Shown here: positions 1 through 8,977 of the stretch, one piece after another
How positions within the stretch are numbered: the first letter of the stretch is position 1
Layout: every line of letters starts with the position of its first letter
Source: Variovorax paradoxus
GTDB lineage: Bacteria > Pseudomonadota > Gammaproteobacteria > Burkholderiales > Burkholderiaceae_C
DNA: 64,000 nt
Assembly (NCBI RefSeq): GCF_018614875.1
Contig: NZ_JAGGNW010000015.1
Location: 16,493-80,492, forward strand
Reading direction: 5' to 3'
Notes under the pieces: generated by a model
Database searches by the model: none
What the model was told of the DNA's origin: nothing
The model's input: only the letters and a program-made list of their open reading frames with translations
Made by a program: the position numbers and the translations under genes

Positions 1-408
1 ATTCTTATAGCAGTTGGAGTGGCGCTACTCATAACAGTAATTGGCTACCTTTTTCGAAAGAAAAAAATTGCGAAGGCATCCGCCCTCGTGGATTCCAGAG
101 AGACTCTTTCTTTCGACGAGATTTTTCAAAATTTTTACTCGTCTGGTGAGTTTGATAAAACCAAAATAATGGAATTGTGGGGTGAGATTGCGCAGACGCT
201 AGGCGTCTCAGAAGGAAAAATGCGCCCTACAGATAGGTTTGGAAAAGAGATCGGCGTTTATCTTATTACCAGCGAAGAATTGGACGCACTTGCCATTCTG
301 GCAAAGAAAAGGGCAACAAAAAACAATCTCGCCGTGAACATTCACGAACTAACTACGGTGGATGAATATATAAGACAATTCGGAAAATCAAACAATCCCA
401 ATAGCTAA
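1..408 (+). CDS. Partial hypothetical protein with N-terminal membrane segment
   Basis: The frame is open from the first base of the window, so the 5' end is probably cut off; a GTG at 19 is the first possible start inside the window. The visible part begins with a hydrophobic stretch (LLITVIGYLF) followed by basic residues (RKKK), which looks like one membrane anchor with a cytoplasmic C-terminal domain of about 110 residues. The C-terminal part is mixed alpha/beta with no motif I recognise. The DNA is visibly AT-rich compared with the rest of the window, suggesting recent acquisition. Function unknown. Confidence 0.55.
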   Translation: MLIAVGVALLITVIGYLFRKKKIAKASALVDSRETLSFDEIFQNFYSSGEFDKTKIMELWGEIAQTLGVSEGKMRPTDRFGKEIGVYLITSEELDALAILAKKRATKNNLAVNIHELTTVDEYIRQFGKSNNPNS

Positions 409-572
409 TTTCACGAATTTCAGCAAGTCAGCCACCCCTCAGATCGATATTACGGATGCAACTGAAAGAACAACGTTTTCCAATTCACTGGATGCTCGGA
501 TTTCTTGATGGTGCAATTCAGAACCTCTGAACGAAGGCTGCTTGCCAGAACAGCTTTGATGATCCCTCTTGC

Positions 573-959
573 TTGACCTTGGAAGGTCACGATGCAGAAA
601 TCATCTCGGTCAATATAGATCGAGAAAATTCCGTGTGCCGACTTGGCCTTTCCCATGAAGGTGAAAAGCAAATTTCAATTGAGCTATTTGGAGTCGCTGC
701 CTTTCGCGTCGAGGACTTCGGATTGCAAAATGTAGTAAATAGAATACTGAGATCTACCTCAAAAGATTTCTCCGAAGACGAGTTGAATTATTGGCTGGAA
801 TGGGTGACCAGTTTGTCGGATTCATCCTCTTGGCTGAAGTCTGAGAAGAAATGCGAATGGCTAGATGCGTTCAATGATGGAAGGCTCGAATTGATCGTTC
901 TTGAGCCTTCAGCAGGTGCGCAGATTGTGGCGGTTTGCGAACGTGTGTGCCGCGTCTAG
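573..959 (+). CDS. Hypothetical acidic protein, start uncertain, possibly a broken gene
   Basis: Open frame of 128 codons from a TTG at 573; there is no ATG in it and no convincing ribosome binding site before the TTG. In the same frame an ATG at 456 opens 24 codons (FPIHWMLGFLDGAIQ) ending at a TGA at 528-530, and the frame then continues without interruption into this ORF. The whole could therefore be one gene with a nonsense codon. The protein is rich in Asp, Glu, Trp and Ser (YWLEWVTSLSDSSSWL), resembling small immunity-type or uncharacterised proteins, but I recognise no family. AT-rich like its neighbours. Confidence 0.4.
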   Translation: MTLEGHDAEIISVNIDRENSVCRLGLSHEGEKQISIELFGVAAFRVEDFGLQNVVNRILRSTSKDFSEDELNYWLEWVTSLSDSSSWLKSEKKCEWLDAFNDGRLELIVLEPSAGAQIVAVCERVCRV

Positions 960-1014
960 AGCCACGATAATTGAGGTACTCTGTCCCCATATGGATGCTT
1001 TGGGGGAATCTTAA

Positions 1015-1374
1015 ATGACAATTGATCCCAAAAAGCTTCTGATTCTCTTGATCTCGTTCGTTGTGGCTTTTTTTTACTTCGCACTCCGCGTGATTGCAGG
1101 AGGAGGGTTTGAAGAGGCCGCAGCGTCAGCAGCAATTCTCGGCGGTTTATTTGTGATTGTGGTGTATGCAAATGAATTGGGAAAACTCAGTGATCTACGC
1201 AAAATCTTGAATCCCAATTTTAAACTCTGGCTGTCACTACTGATTTCACTTGCAGTGGGTGTAATGGCCACAAGAAGCGGAAAGAATATTCTGATAATCA
1301 CACTCGACGTTTTCTTTGCCTTCTTCTTCTTTTTCGCCTTTTCTTCTATTGTTTTGAAATTTAGAAAAAAATAA
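1015..1374 (+). CDS. Small integral membrane protein, unknown function
   Basis: 119 residues with about four hydrophobic segments (roughly residues 8-27, 36-51, 70-85 and 90-113) and a basic C-terminus (KFRKK), so a small polytopic inner-membrane protein. A purine-rich GGGGGA lies about 7 bases before the ATG at 1015 and supports this start. The DNA is AT-rich and the last membrane segment is Phe-rich, unlike the surrounding high-GC genes. No family recognised. Confidence 0.55.
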   Translation: MTIDPKKLLILLISFVVAFFYFALRVIAGGGFEEAAASAAILGGLFVIVVYANELGKLSDLRKILNPNFKLWLSLLISLAVGVMATRSGKNILIITLDVFFAFFFFFAFSSIVLKFRKK

Positions 1375-1607
1375 CATCTCACTCACGTGTTTGGACAGTC
1401 ATCTTCTTTGAGCTCAACTGGTTCATCGTCTCATGTATAGCCGCTTCAGCCACTGCTCCGGCGACTGAACTGTTGGTCCATCCACAAATTGGAGTTCGTC
1501 CGATAGGATGCAAATGAGTTGATCAGTCTACGGTGGAACACATTGGAGCAATGTTTCTGAAATAGAGTCATTGACCTAACGCAAAAGAGACTCGGGGAGT
1601 CAATTCA

Positions 1608-3770
1608 GTGCAACGATATTTTTTTCGGAAATCTTCGGCACGCCGGTCTGCGGCGCATCACCTGGCCATGTACGTGCTGGGCGCAGCAAGCTGCAGCCTC
1701 TTGACGCCTGCAGTCGCGCAGGAAAAGACGCTCCGCCTTGAAGATCTGATCCGCAGCGAAGTCGCCGTTGTGGCCGGACCAGCCGTATTCGCCGGCGTGG
1801 TCACCGCTGCAGGCAAGGTCGCAACCCTTTGCCATCGCCTGGCGGGTGCCTCTTCCTACGAGGTGCAGAGCGTTGATGGTCGTCGCTATCCGGCACGCCT
1901 TGTCGCAGCGGATCAAGACCGGGACGTGTGCATCCTGCAAGCCGACGACTTGCCCGCGCGCGCGGCGGACATGGCAAACGCACAAAGTTCGGACCAGACG
2001 AGGGTGGCGCGAATGCTGCTCAACAAGGACGGCCAGTACCGATTCGGTGAACTGCAGGTTGCTTACCAGGGAAGGGTTGTGGATGGGATTTACCTGGAAC
2101 TCAAGGCCCCGATTCTCCCGAGCGAATCGTTCGTCGTGCGTGACGGGGCCGGGGTCTACGACTGGCAAGGCCGCCTGGTCGGCATGGCTTCGGTGGACGC
2201 GTCAGGGCCGTCCTCGCTGACCATGGCGCTGCCGGTGGAGTGGGTCGCGCATGTCGATGCAAAGATGCCTCCGCCCGAATTGCCGCTGACCGCCACCGCC
2301 TGGATGAATCAGGCGCGCGCGCTCGACGCGCGCGGCAACAGGGATGGCCTCTTGCGGAACAACCTGCGCTGGACCGAAGACCGTCCGCAAAGTGCCTGGG
2401 CCTGGAACAACCTGGGCAACGCGTACATGTTCAGCAAGGAAGCGGACAAGCTCCCCAAGGGCATGGCGGCGTACCAGCGCGCGGTGGAACTCGATCCGCG
2501 CCTGGCTACGGCATGGAGCAACCTCGGGAATGCCTATGCGGAAACCCGCGACACCGCCCGCGCGATCGATGCCTACCGCAATGCCACGCGCATCGATCCC
2601 ACGTACAGCCTCGCATGGAAGAACCTGGCCAATTTGTACATCAGGACGGACCGGCGTTCGGAGGCCATCTCTACGCTGAAGCTGGCCGCCAGCGCCGGCA
2701 AAGGGCAAAGCCGGGCACAGGCGCTCAATGATCTTGCGCTGATGCAGACCGATCCGCGGGAGGCCGCGGAAACGCTTCGCCAGGCAGTGGCCGAAACGCC
2801 CGGCGATCCGCTTCTCTGGAACAGCCTGGGCGCCACATGGCAGAAGGCCGGCGATCTGGACAAGGCGATCCGGGCCTATGAAGTGGCCGTGCAGGCGGGG
2901 CCGCGCTTTCTTGCCCCATGGGTCAATCTGGGCAACGCCTATGCGCACGCGAAGCAGCCGGAACCGGCCTTGCAGGCGTTTCGCATGGCGACGGCCATCG
3001 ACCCCAAGTATGGATTGGCGTGGAAGTGGCAGGGCGTCCTGCTCGCCGGGCACGAACGGGACTACAAGCGCGCCATTGCCGCATTCACCGAGGCGTCGAA
3101 GAATGGCGAGAACGGCGCGGACCTTTGGAGCGAGCTCGGTGCGTCCTACCAGCAGGACGGACAGTTGGACAAGGCGCAAGAGGCCTATGGCAAGGCCATC
3201 GAACGCGAACCGAAAGCTGCGCTTCACCGGGCGCGCCTGACCTGGCTCTATCTCGCGCAGAGGCGATTGACGGATGCGTCACAGGTTGCGGAGGAGTCGG
3301 TCAGGCTGAACCCGCTCGACGTCATACCCTGGGACACGCTGGGCACCGTGAGAACGCACCAGGGCCAGTGGCCGCAAGCGGTGGCGGCGTATCGAAGAGG
3401 TACCGAGCTCGATCCCAAGATTGCCAGCGTGTGGATCAACCTGGGGACTGCCTTGAACGAAACCGGGGAGTTCGCCCAAGCCAATGAGGCTTCGAAGCAG
3501 GCCTTGCGCCTCGAACCAGGCAACCGTGCGGCGCAGACCACGCTCGGCGTGTCCTATATCCGCGGCAAGGAATTTGCATCGGCAATGGACCTGTTCGAGC
3601 GGCTGAACCGCGAGAACCCCAACGATGCGCTGGTCCTGGCCAACCTGACGTCGGCCTATCGGCGTGCCGGGAAAGCGGAGGAGGCGTTGAACGCGCATGC
3701 CCGCTTGCAGAAACTGGACGTCGGGCTCGCTCAACGCGTCTATGACGGGGAATTCAAGGCGCAGCCTTGA
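1608..3770 (+). CDS. Secreted protein: inactive trypsin-like (HtrA-like) domain plus TPR array
   Basis: 720 residues from a GTG start with GGGGAG 8 bases upstream. Residues 1-38 form a signal peptide (hydrophobic MYVLGAASCSLLTPAVA, predicted cleavage after AVA). Residues about 45-230 resemble a serine-protease fold of the HtrA/trypsin-like type: His76 and Asp106 sit where the catalytic His and Asp are expected, and the strand ending in DWQGRLVGMA matches the usual region after GxSGGP, but the Ser position reads RDGAGVYD, so the nucleophile is missing. From about 235 to 700 there are a dozen or so tetratricopeptide repeats (patterns such as WNNLGNAY, AWSNLGNAY, ALRLEPGN). It is likely a periplasmic scaffold or substrate-binding protein. 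It lies just before the secretion operon, in the same direction, but 490 bases away. Confidence 0.75.
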   Translation: MQRYFFRKSSARRSAAHHLAMYVLGAASCSLLTPAVAQEKTLRLEDLIRSEVAVVAGPAVFAGVVTAAGKVATLCHRLAGASSYEVQSVDGRRYPARLVAADQDRDVCILQADDLPARAADMANAQSSDQTRVARMLLNKDGQYRFGELQVAYQGRVVDGIYLELKAPILPSESFVVRDGAGVYDWQGRLVGMASVDASGPSSLTMALPVEWVAHVDAKMPPPELPLTATAWMNQARALDARGNRDGLLRNNLRWTEDRPQSAWAWNNLGNAYMFSKEADKLPKGMAAYQRAVELDPRLATAWSNLGNAYAETRDTARAIDAYRNATRIDPTYSLAWKNLANLYIRTDRRSEAISTLKLAASAGKGQSRAQALNDLALMQTDPREAAETLRQAVAETPGDPLLWNSLGATWQKAGDLDKAIRAYEVAVQAGPRFLAPWVNLGNAYAHAKQPEPALQAFRMATAIDPKYGLAWKWQGVLLAGHERDYKRAIAAFTEASKNGENGADLWSELGASYQQDGQLDKAQEAYGKAIEREPKAALHRARLTWLYLAQRRLTDASQVAEESVRLNPLDVIPWDTLGTVRTHQGQWPQAVAAYRRGTELDPKIASVWINLGTALNETGEFAQANEASKQALRLEPGNRAAQTTLGVSYIRGKEFASAMDLFERLNRENPNDALVLANLTSAYRRAGKAEEALNAHARLQKLDVGLAQRVYDGEFKAQP

Positions 3771-3982
3771 GATAACAGCTGATGAATTCGATTCATGTCT
3801 GATGCCGAGTTGATTATTTTTGGTTGGTGGGCTCGGTGATTAAGGTGTGGCGCAATGGGGTAGAGGTTGCACCCAGTGATCAGGTTTAATTTGGAGTGTC
3901 GATCCGGAAGTCCGTCCGGTTGCAAATTCGTAAAAAATCAAAAAGATAATTTGAGAGCTGAAGTTGACCCCGTAGGAGCCTA

Positions 3983-4261
3983 GTGTCGCTATTTCTCTTC
4001 TCTTTGCTGTTTTTTCCTCCTGCTGCATTGATTTGTGCGGCAGGATACTATGCGATCAGATACACGATTGAGATCTGGAAATTGCCAGCGGAAAATCAAA
4101 TTGCACTTGGTGTACTGGGAGTCTTTGCTTTGTTTGCAAGAAAATTCATGCCTGGGTCGACGCACTATTATTTGAAGCGCGCGTTTATTCTGTCGGTGAT
4201 ATTTATTTTTTATGTTGGCCTTCTCGCCTTTTTTATTGATCGACTGGGGAAGATTTCGTGA
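3983..4261 (+). CDS. Small membrane protein at the head of the secretion operon
   Basis: 92 residues from a GTG with AGGAG 4 bases before it. Three hydrophobic segments are visible (residues about 2-23, 40-52 and 68-86), with a basic middle. The stop codon overlaps the start of the GspG gene by one base (TGATG-type junction), so the two should be translationally coupled. The DNA is AT-rich, in contrast to gspF onwards. I do not recognise the family; it has no counterpart in standard gsp operons. Confidence 0.5.
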   Translation: MSLFLFSLLFFPPAALICAAGYYAIRYTIEIWKLPAENQIALGVLGVFALFARKFMPGSTHYYLKRAFILSVIFIFYVGLLAFFIDRLGKIS

Positions 4262-4725
4262 TGAACTCCGCAATCGTCGCGTTGGCAAGATCCAGCGTTC
4301 TGAGATATTCGAGAGGCGCTGGCAAACGTGGCTTCACGTTATTGGAGCTTTTAGTTGTCCTTGTCATCATCGGTTTATTGGCCGGCATCGTCGGCCCGCG
4401 CCTCTTCGGCAACGTCAGCAAATCCGAAGTCACTACCGCTAAAGCCCAGATCGACATCCTGAGCAAGGCCCTCGACCAATTCCGCCTCGACGTCGGCCGC
4501 TACCCCAGCAGCCAGGAAGGCCTGATGGTTCTGGTTGCTCCTGTGCCCGGTGAATCCCGCTGGCGCGGCCCCTACCTGCGCAAGGACGTGCCCCCTGATC
4601 CTTGGGGCCAGCCCTACCAATACAAATACCCCGGCAGCAAGCAGCCCGACGACTTCGACCTGTACTCCTTCGGCGCCGACAAGGCCCCGGGCGGCAGCGG
4701 CGACAGCGCGGACATCGGACGCTGA
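4261..4725 (+). CDS. gspG: Major pseudopilin GspG, type II secretion-like
   Basis: Builds the periplasmic pseudopilus of a type II secretion machine. The class III signal is plain: a basic leader (GKRG) then FTLLELLVVLVIIGLLAG, with Glu at mature position 5 for assembly and cleavage by a prepilin peptidase that is not encoded in this window. The C-terminal half has the GspG hallmarks: RYPSSQEGL, a WRGPYLRKDVPPDPWGQPYQY block and the calcium-loop-like DDFDLYSFGADKAPGG. About 154 residues, with a longer leader (24 residues) than usual. GTG 4258 immediately precedes ATG 4261; either may start. First of eleven overlapping or nearly touching genes. Confidence 0.9.
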   Translation: MNSAIVALARSSVLRYSRGAGKRGFTLLELLVVLVIIGLLAGIVGPRLFGNVSKSEVTTAKAQIDILSKALDQFRLDVGRYPSSQEGLMVLVAPVPGESRWRGPYLRKDVPPDPWGQPYQYKYPGSKQPDDFDLYSFGADKAPGGSGDSADIGR

Positions 4726-4742
4726 CGCGACTGTCCTTCCGC

Positions 4743-5942
4743 ATGGCCACCTTCAAGGTTCGTGGACTGACTGCCCAAGGCGAGCTGCAGCGGCGGCTCG
4801 TCAGTGCCGGCAGCCGCCTCGAAGCCGAGCAGTCGGCCCGACAGGGCGGTCTGCGCGTGCTCGATGTCCAGGGCGAAGGTCTCGCGTTGCCCCGACTCTT
4901 CGCGTCGACCGCTGGCGGTTTCGATCTCGCCTTGTTCGCTCATGAACTCGTGGCCTTGCTGAGCGCGGGCCTGTCCCTCATCGAAACCCTCGAGACCCTG
5001 GCCGAGCGCGAGGAGCGCGCGGCCCGCGCGGGCTCGGTTCTCAGTGACCTCGTGCGCCGCATGCAGGAGGGCCAATCCTTCTCCAGCGCCCTCAAGAGTT
5101 TTCCGGCCATCTTCCCCGAGCTTTTCATCGCCTCCATCGCAGCGAGCGAGCACACCGGCGAGATGGTGCCCGCGCTGCAGCGCTACCTGCGCTACCACGA
5201 GCAGCTGGGCGTCATTCGCCAGAAGATCATCAGCGCCTCCCTGTACCCGGCCATGCTCTGCGCGGTCGGCAGCGCCGTCGCCTTGTTCCTGCTGTGCTTC
5301 CTGGTGCCTCGCTTCAGCCGCGTCTACGAAGGCATGGAAGACAAGCTGCCGCTCGCGTCGCGCTGGCTCATGCATTGGGGTGTCTTCGCCAGCGAACACT
5401 GGATTCTGATTGCCGGCCTTCTGATCGCCGTCGCCCTCGCATTGCCCGTCATGCTGACCCGGCCGAGCGCCCGCGCATGGATGGGCGCCGCCTTGCAGAC
5501 CAACCGCTGGATCGGTGGCCGGATCAAGCTCATGCAGCTGGCGCGCTTCTATCGCTCGCTCGGCCTCCTGCTCGGCGGCGGCATTCCGGTCACCAAGGCC
5601 ATGCACATGGCGCTGGGCCTTCTGCCCCTGCGGCTGCAGCCCGCCGCCATGTCGGCCACGCTCGAAGTCACCCAGGGGCGCAGCCTGAGCGACAGCCTGC
5701 ACACCGCGGCCCTGACCACGCCCGTGGCGCTGCGCCTGCTGCGCGCGGGCGAGCGCAATGGCCAGATGGCCGAGATGCTGGAACAGGCCGCCGCCTTCCA
5801 TGACAAGGAGATCGGCCACTGGTTCGACCGCTTCGCGCGCCTCTTCGAGCCGGTGCTGATGCTGGTCATCGGCCTGGCCATCGGCGGCATCGTGATCATG
5901 CTGTACCTGCCGATCTTCGAACTCGCGGGGAGTCTGGGATGA
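4743..5942 (+). CDS. gspF: Inner-membrane platform protein GspF
   Basis: Polytopic inner-membrane protein that links the ATPase to the pseudopilus. 399 residues from ATG 4743, which sits 17 bases after the gspG stop; the open frame continues upstream through gspG but without coding sense. Two copies of the T2SSF domain are visible: about residues 65-185 (FAHELVALLSAGLSLIETLE ... SEHTGEMVPALQRYL) and 265-385 (ARFYRSLGLLLGGGIPVTKAM ... ERNGQMAEMLEQAA), each followed by membrane segments. Overlaps gspE by 4 bases (ATGA). Confidence 0.92.
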   Translation: MATFKVRGLTAQGELQRRLVSAGSRLEAEQSARQGGLRVLDVQGEGLALPRLFASTAGGFDLALFAHELVALLSAGLSLIETLETLAEREERAARAGSVLSDLVRRMQEGQSFSSALKSFPAIFPELFIASIAASEHTGEMVPALQRYLRYHEQLGVIRQKIISASLYPAMLCAVGSAVALFLLCFLVPRFSRVYEGMEDKLPLASRWLMHWGVFASEHWILIAGLLIAVALALPVMLTRPSARAWMGAALQTNRWIGGRIKLMQLARFYRSLGLLLGGGIPVTKAMHMALGLLPLRLQPAAMSATLEVTQGRSLSDSLHTAALTTPVALRLLRAGERNGQMAEMLEQAAAFHDKEIGHWFDRFARLFEPVLMLVIGLAIGGIVIMLYLPIFELAGSLG

Positions 5943-7639
5943 GCGCGGTGGCGGCCGGGCCCGCACCCGATTGGTTGACCTCGGCGCTGCTGAGCGAGGC
6001 TGCTGCCGAGGCCGCGGTACAGGGCGAGCCGGTGCTTGTGACGCTTCAGCGCCTGAGCCATCGAACACCCGACGAAGTGCTGGAGGCTGCGCATCAGCAC
6101 AGCGGCCTGCCAGCCTTGACCCTGCCCGAACTGGAGGCCATGACGCCGGACTTCTCGCGCATGAGCTATGGCGAATGCCTGGAACGCGAGTGCCTGGTCA
6201 TGGCCGACGCACAGGGCATGCGCCATTTCGTCGGCGGCAACCCGCTTGACGACACTCTCTACACCTGGGCCACGCACCGGATCACTGGCTACTTTCGCCT
6301 GGCCTTCTCCCACCCGCTCGAACTCAAGGCCATGCTCTCGCGCCTGGAGGCGCACCAGCAGGCGATTTCCCAGGTCATCCGACTGGAGCAGGCGGCTGCT
6401 TCGCGCGGCACCGGCGCCGAGAGCGAAGAGATCTCCCTGCGCTCCATCGCGCGAGACGGAAGCCAGGTCGTGCGCCTGGTCAACTCCACCCTCTACGACG
6501 CCCACAAGAGCGGTGCCAGCGACATCCATTTCGAGAACACGCCGACGGGGCTGGTCATCAAGTACCGCATCGACGGCGTGCTGGGCGCCGCGCGGCAACT
6601 GCCCGATGTCAGCCTGGCCGAACAGGTCATCTCGCGCGTGAAGGTGATGGCGGAACTCGACATCGGCGAGAAGCGCATCCCGCAGGACGGCCGCTTTGCC
6701 GTCAACATGGGCGGGCGCGAGATCGACTTTCGCGTTTCGGTGATGCCGGGCCTCTTCGGCGAAGACGCCGTGCTGCGCATCCTGGACAAGCAGTCGCTGA
6801 CGGCCGAGCTTGCCCAACTCAGCCTCGACCTGCTGGGCATCGAAGCCGGTGCGCAGGACACCATCCGCAGGCTCGCGAGCCAGCCCTACGGGATGCTGTT
6901 GGTCACAGGTCCCACCGGCTCGGGCAAGACCACCACCCTCTACGCGACGCTGAGCGAAATCAACCACGGCGACGACAAGATCATCACCATCGAAGACCCG
7001 GTGGAATACCAGTTGCCGGGCGTGCTGCAGATCCCCGTCAACGAGCGAAAGGGCCTCACCTTTGCCAAGGGCCTGCGCTCCATCCTGCGCCACGACCCCG
7101 ACCGCATCCTCGTGGGCGAGATCCGCGATCGGGAAACCGCCGAGATCGCGGTGCAGGCGGCGCTCACGGGGCATCTGGTCTTTACCACCGTGCATGCCAA
7201 CAACGTTTTCGACGTGCTGAGTCGCTTCCGGCACATGGGCGTGGACGCCTACAGCTTCGTCACTGCCTTGAATGGCGTGGTGGCCCAGCGGCTGGTGCGG
7301 ATGAATTGCCCGCATTGCCTGGAGCCGCACGAGCCGGACGACGATCTGCTGCGCGTCTCCGGCCTGGCGCGTTCCGCCTTTGCAGGGCATTCGCTGAAGC
7401 GGGGCAGGGGGTGTGCGCATTGCCGCGGCACGGGCTACAAGGGCCGCAGGGCCTTGACGGAGGTGCTGGTCCTGAATGACGAGTTGCGGGAACTGATCCT
7501 GCAGCAGACACCCATCTCCAGGCTCAAGGAGGTGGCGCGGGCGCATGGCATGGCCTCCATGCGCGAAGAGGCCATCGAAGCCGTCAAGCAGGGGCAAACC
7601 ACCCTGCAGGAAATCAACCGTGTCACCTTTGTTGAGTAG
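5939..7639 (+). CDS. gspE: Secretion/pilus assembly ATPase GspE
   Basis: Cytoplasmic hexameric ATPase of the GspE/PilB family that powers pseudopilus assembly. 566 residues. An N-terminal GspE-N (MshEN-like) domain spans about residues 1-150; then the conserved DIHFE and the Walker A GPTGSGKTTT near residues 323-332, the Asp box (ITIEDPVEYQLPG), Walker B (ILVGEIRDRETAE) and the His box (GHLVFTTVHANN). A four-cysteine zinc module (CPHC ... CAHC) follows near residues 457-500, typical of GspE and MshE. Start overlaps gspF by 4 bases. Confidence 0.93.
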   Translation: MSAVAAGPAPDWLTSALLSEAAAEAAVQGEPVLVTLQRLSHRTPDEVLEAAHQHSGLPALTLPELEAMTPDFSRMSYGECLERECLVMADAQGMRHFVGGNPLDDTLYTWATHRITGYFRLAFSHPLELKAMLSRLEAHQQAISQVIRLEQAAASRGTGAESEEISLRSIARDGSQVVRLVNSTLYDAHKSGASDIHFENTPTGLVIKYRIDGVLGAARQLPDVSLAEQVISRVKVMAELDIGEKRIPQDGRFAVNMGGREIDFRVSVMPGLFGEDAVLRILDKQSLTAELAQLSLDLLGIEAGAQDTIRRLASQPYGMLLVTGPTGSGKTTTLYATLSEINHGDDKIITIEDPVEYQLPGVLQIPVNERKGLTFAKGLRSILRHDPDRILVGEIRDRETAEIAVQAALTGHLVFTTVHANNVFDVLSRFRHMGVDAYSFVTALNGVVAQRLVRMNCPHCLEPHEPDDDLLRVSGLARSAFAGHSLKRGRGCAHCRGTGYKGRRALTEVLVLNDELRELILQQTPISRLKEVARAHGMASMREEAIEAVKQGQTTLQEINRVTFVE

Positions 7640-8432
7640 GACCTTGCGGCCTTTGCGAACAGAACGGGTCCTTTACCGCGTGCATCTGTCGGCCGACGCA
7701 TTGATGGTGTGCGAGGTGCATGCGCAGCGCGGCAGCCGGCGGGTTGCGCGGAAGGCCCGGTTCGCCTTTGCCGCGGGAGAGCGGCCGGCAGCCATGCAGG
7801 CATTGGGCGAGTGGATGGGCGTTGCGCCGCAGCGCCGGCCGCGCGAGACGCAGCAGTGGGTGCTGGGCACGTCCGACGTGCGCTACCTGCTCCTTCCGTG
7901 GACCCCCGATCTGGCCGACCAGGCGCTGAGATCGGCCTTTGCGGCCGCCTTGTTCGAGCAGCAATTCAAGCAGGATCCGGGCCTCTACGCTCTTCGCTTC
8001 GCCAGGCCCGTGTACGGCTGCGCGCTGCTGGCGGCCTTCGTTCCGCAGTCGCTGCTGGCCGAGCTCGATGCGCACGCTGTCGCCTCCGGGGTCCGGCTGG
8101 TGAGCACGGCACCGAGCCTCGCCACGGTCTGGGACCGCTTCGGCGCTGTGCTCCAAAGGGAGACCGGCGAGGTGCGCGTGATGGAGGGCGATCGGCAGAT
8201 CATCGTTCGCCATGTGCGCGGCCGAATGAACGAAGTGCTTCTGCGCCCTTTCGATGCCGCCGGCGACGAGGCCTTGCCGTCGTCCCATGCGACCGAGGCC
8301 GGTTTCCGCTTCTTCGCCGCGGTGCCGTTGAGTCACGCCTCTGCGGGCGCTGCGCTCCCGTTGGCGGACGGCGACGGGTTCCTGGCCACACAGGACGCGG
8401 CTTACGCATTCGCGCTGTGCGGAGTCTTCTGA
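7620..8432 (+). CDS. Uncharacterised secretion-operon protein in the PilM/GspL position
   Basis: About 270 residues. I take the GTG at 7620 as start because AGGA lies 8-9 bases before it and the overlap with gspE (20 bases) matches the packing of the operon; the open frame upstream of it is out-of-phase gspE. There is no membrane segment and no ATP-binding motif I can point to; the fold looks alpha/beta (LALE-like strands, LAELDAHAVASGVRLV). Its place directly before a PilN-like and a PilO-like gene is that of PilM or the cytoplasmic half of GspL, so it probably bridges the ATPase and the inner-membrane ring. That role is inferred from position only. Confidence 0.65.
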   Translation: MSPLLSRTLRPLRTERVLYRVHLSADALMVCEVHAQRGSRRVARKARFAFAAGERPAAMQALGEWMGVAPQRRPRETQQWVLGTSDVRYLLLPWTPDLADQALRSAFAAALFEQQFKQDPGLYALRFARPVYGCALLAAFVPQSLLAELDAHAVASGVRLVSTAPSLATVWDRFGAVLQRETGEVRVMEGDRQIIVRHVRGRMNEVLLRPFDAAGDEALPSSHATEAGFRFFAAVPLSHASAGAALPLADGDGFLATQDAAYAFALCGVF

Positions 8433-8977
8433 TGCCATTCCGCATGAAACCGAAACCCGCACTTGGACTGGACTTCGCGCCGAAGCCGCGGTGGCGCAGA
8501 GCCACCTTGGCGCTCCTGGTGCTGGGCGTGATCGGCAGCGGTCTGGCGCTGTGGCAGCGTCAAGACCTGCTCGAACGCCGGGCGGCAGCCCTGTCGCAGC
8601 TCGAGACTCAGCAGCGGATCACCGCGAGGACGCAGCCATCGCGCGCACCTGCGGTCCGGCCAGAGGCAACGGATGAGGCGGATCGCCTCGTCGCCGGCCT
8701 GCAGCGTCCTTGGGAGCCGATGCTGAATGCACTACAGGCCGCCATCAAGGACGACGTGGTGGTCAACCGCGTACAGCCGGAGACGGATGCGTTCCGCCTG
8801 CGCATCGTGGGCCAGGCCGACAGCAGTCAGGCCTTCGTCGAGTTTGTCCAGCGCCTCCGGGGCAATGCGGCGTGGCGCGCGGTCGAGCCGCTGTCCGAGG
8901 CCAGGCAGCCCGACAACGCCGCGCCGGATGGCAAGCCCGTGGTGTTCCAGCTGGCGGTGGAATGGAGGCGGCCATGA
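8432..8977 (+). CDS. PilN-like bitopic inner-membrane protein
   Basis: 181 residues: a short basic cytoplasmic tail, one membrane helix at about residues 24-41 (ATLALLVLGVIGSGLALW), a coiled-coil-like stretch (QDLLERRAAALSQLETQQ) and a small periplasmic ferredoxin-like domain (residues about 100-180, containing FRLRIVGQADSSQAFVEFV). This is the architecture of PilN/GspL-periplasmic domains. The ATG at 8432 shares its A with the preceding stop (TGATG) and the 3' end overlaps the next gene by 4 bases. Expected to form a heteromeric inner-membrane ring with the next gene product. Confidence 0.65.
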   Translation: MPFRMKPKPALGLDFAPKPRWRRATLALLVLGVIGSGLALWQRQDLLERRAAALSQLETQQRITARTQPSRAPAVRPEATDEADRLVAGLQRPWEPMLNALQAAIKDDVVVNRVQPETDAFRLRIVGQADSSQAFVEFVQRLRGNAAWRAVEPLSEARQPDNAAPDGKPVVFQLAVEWRRP

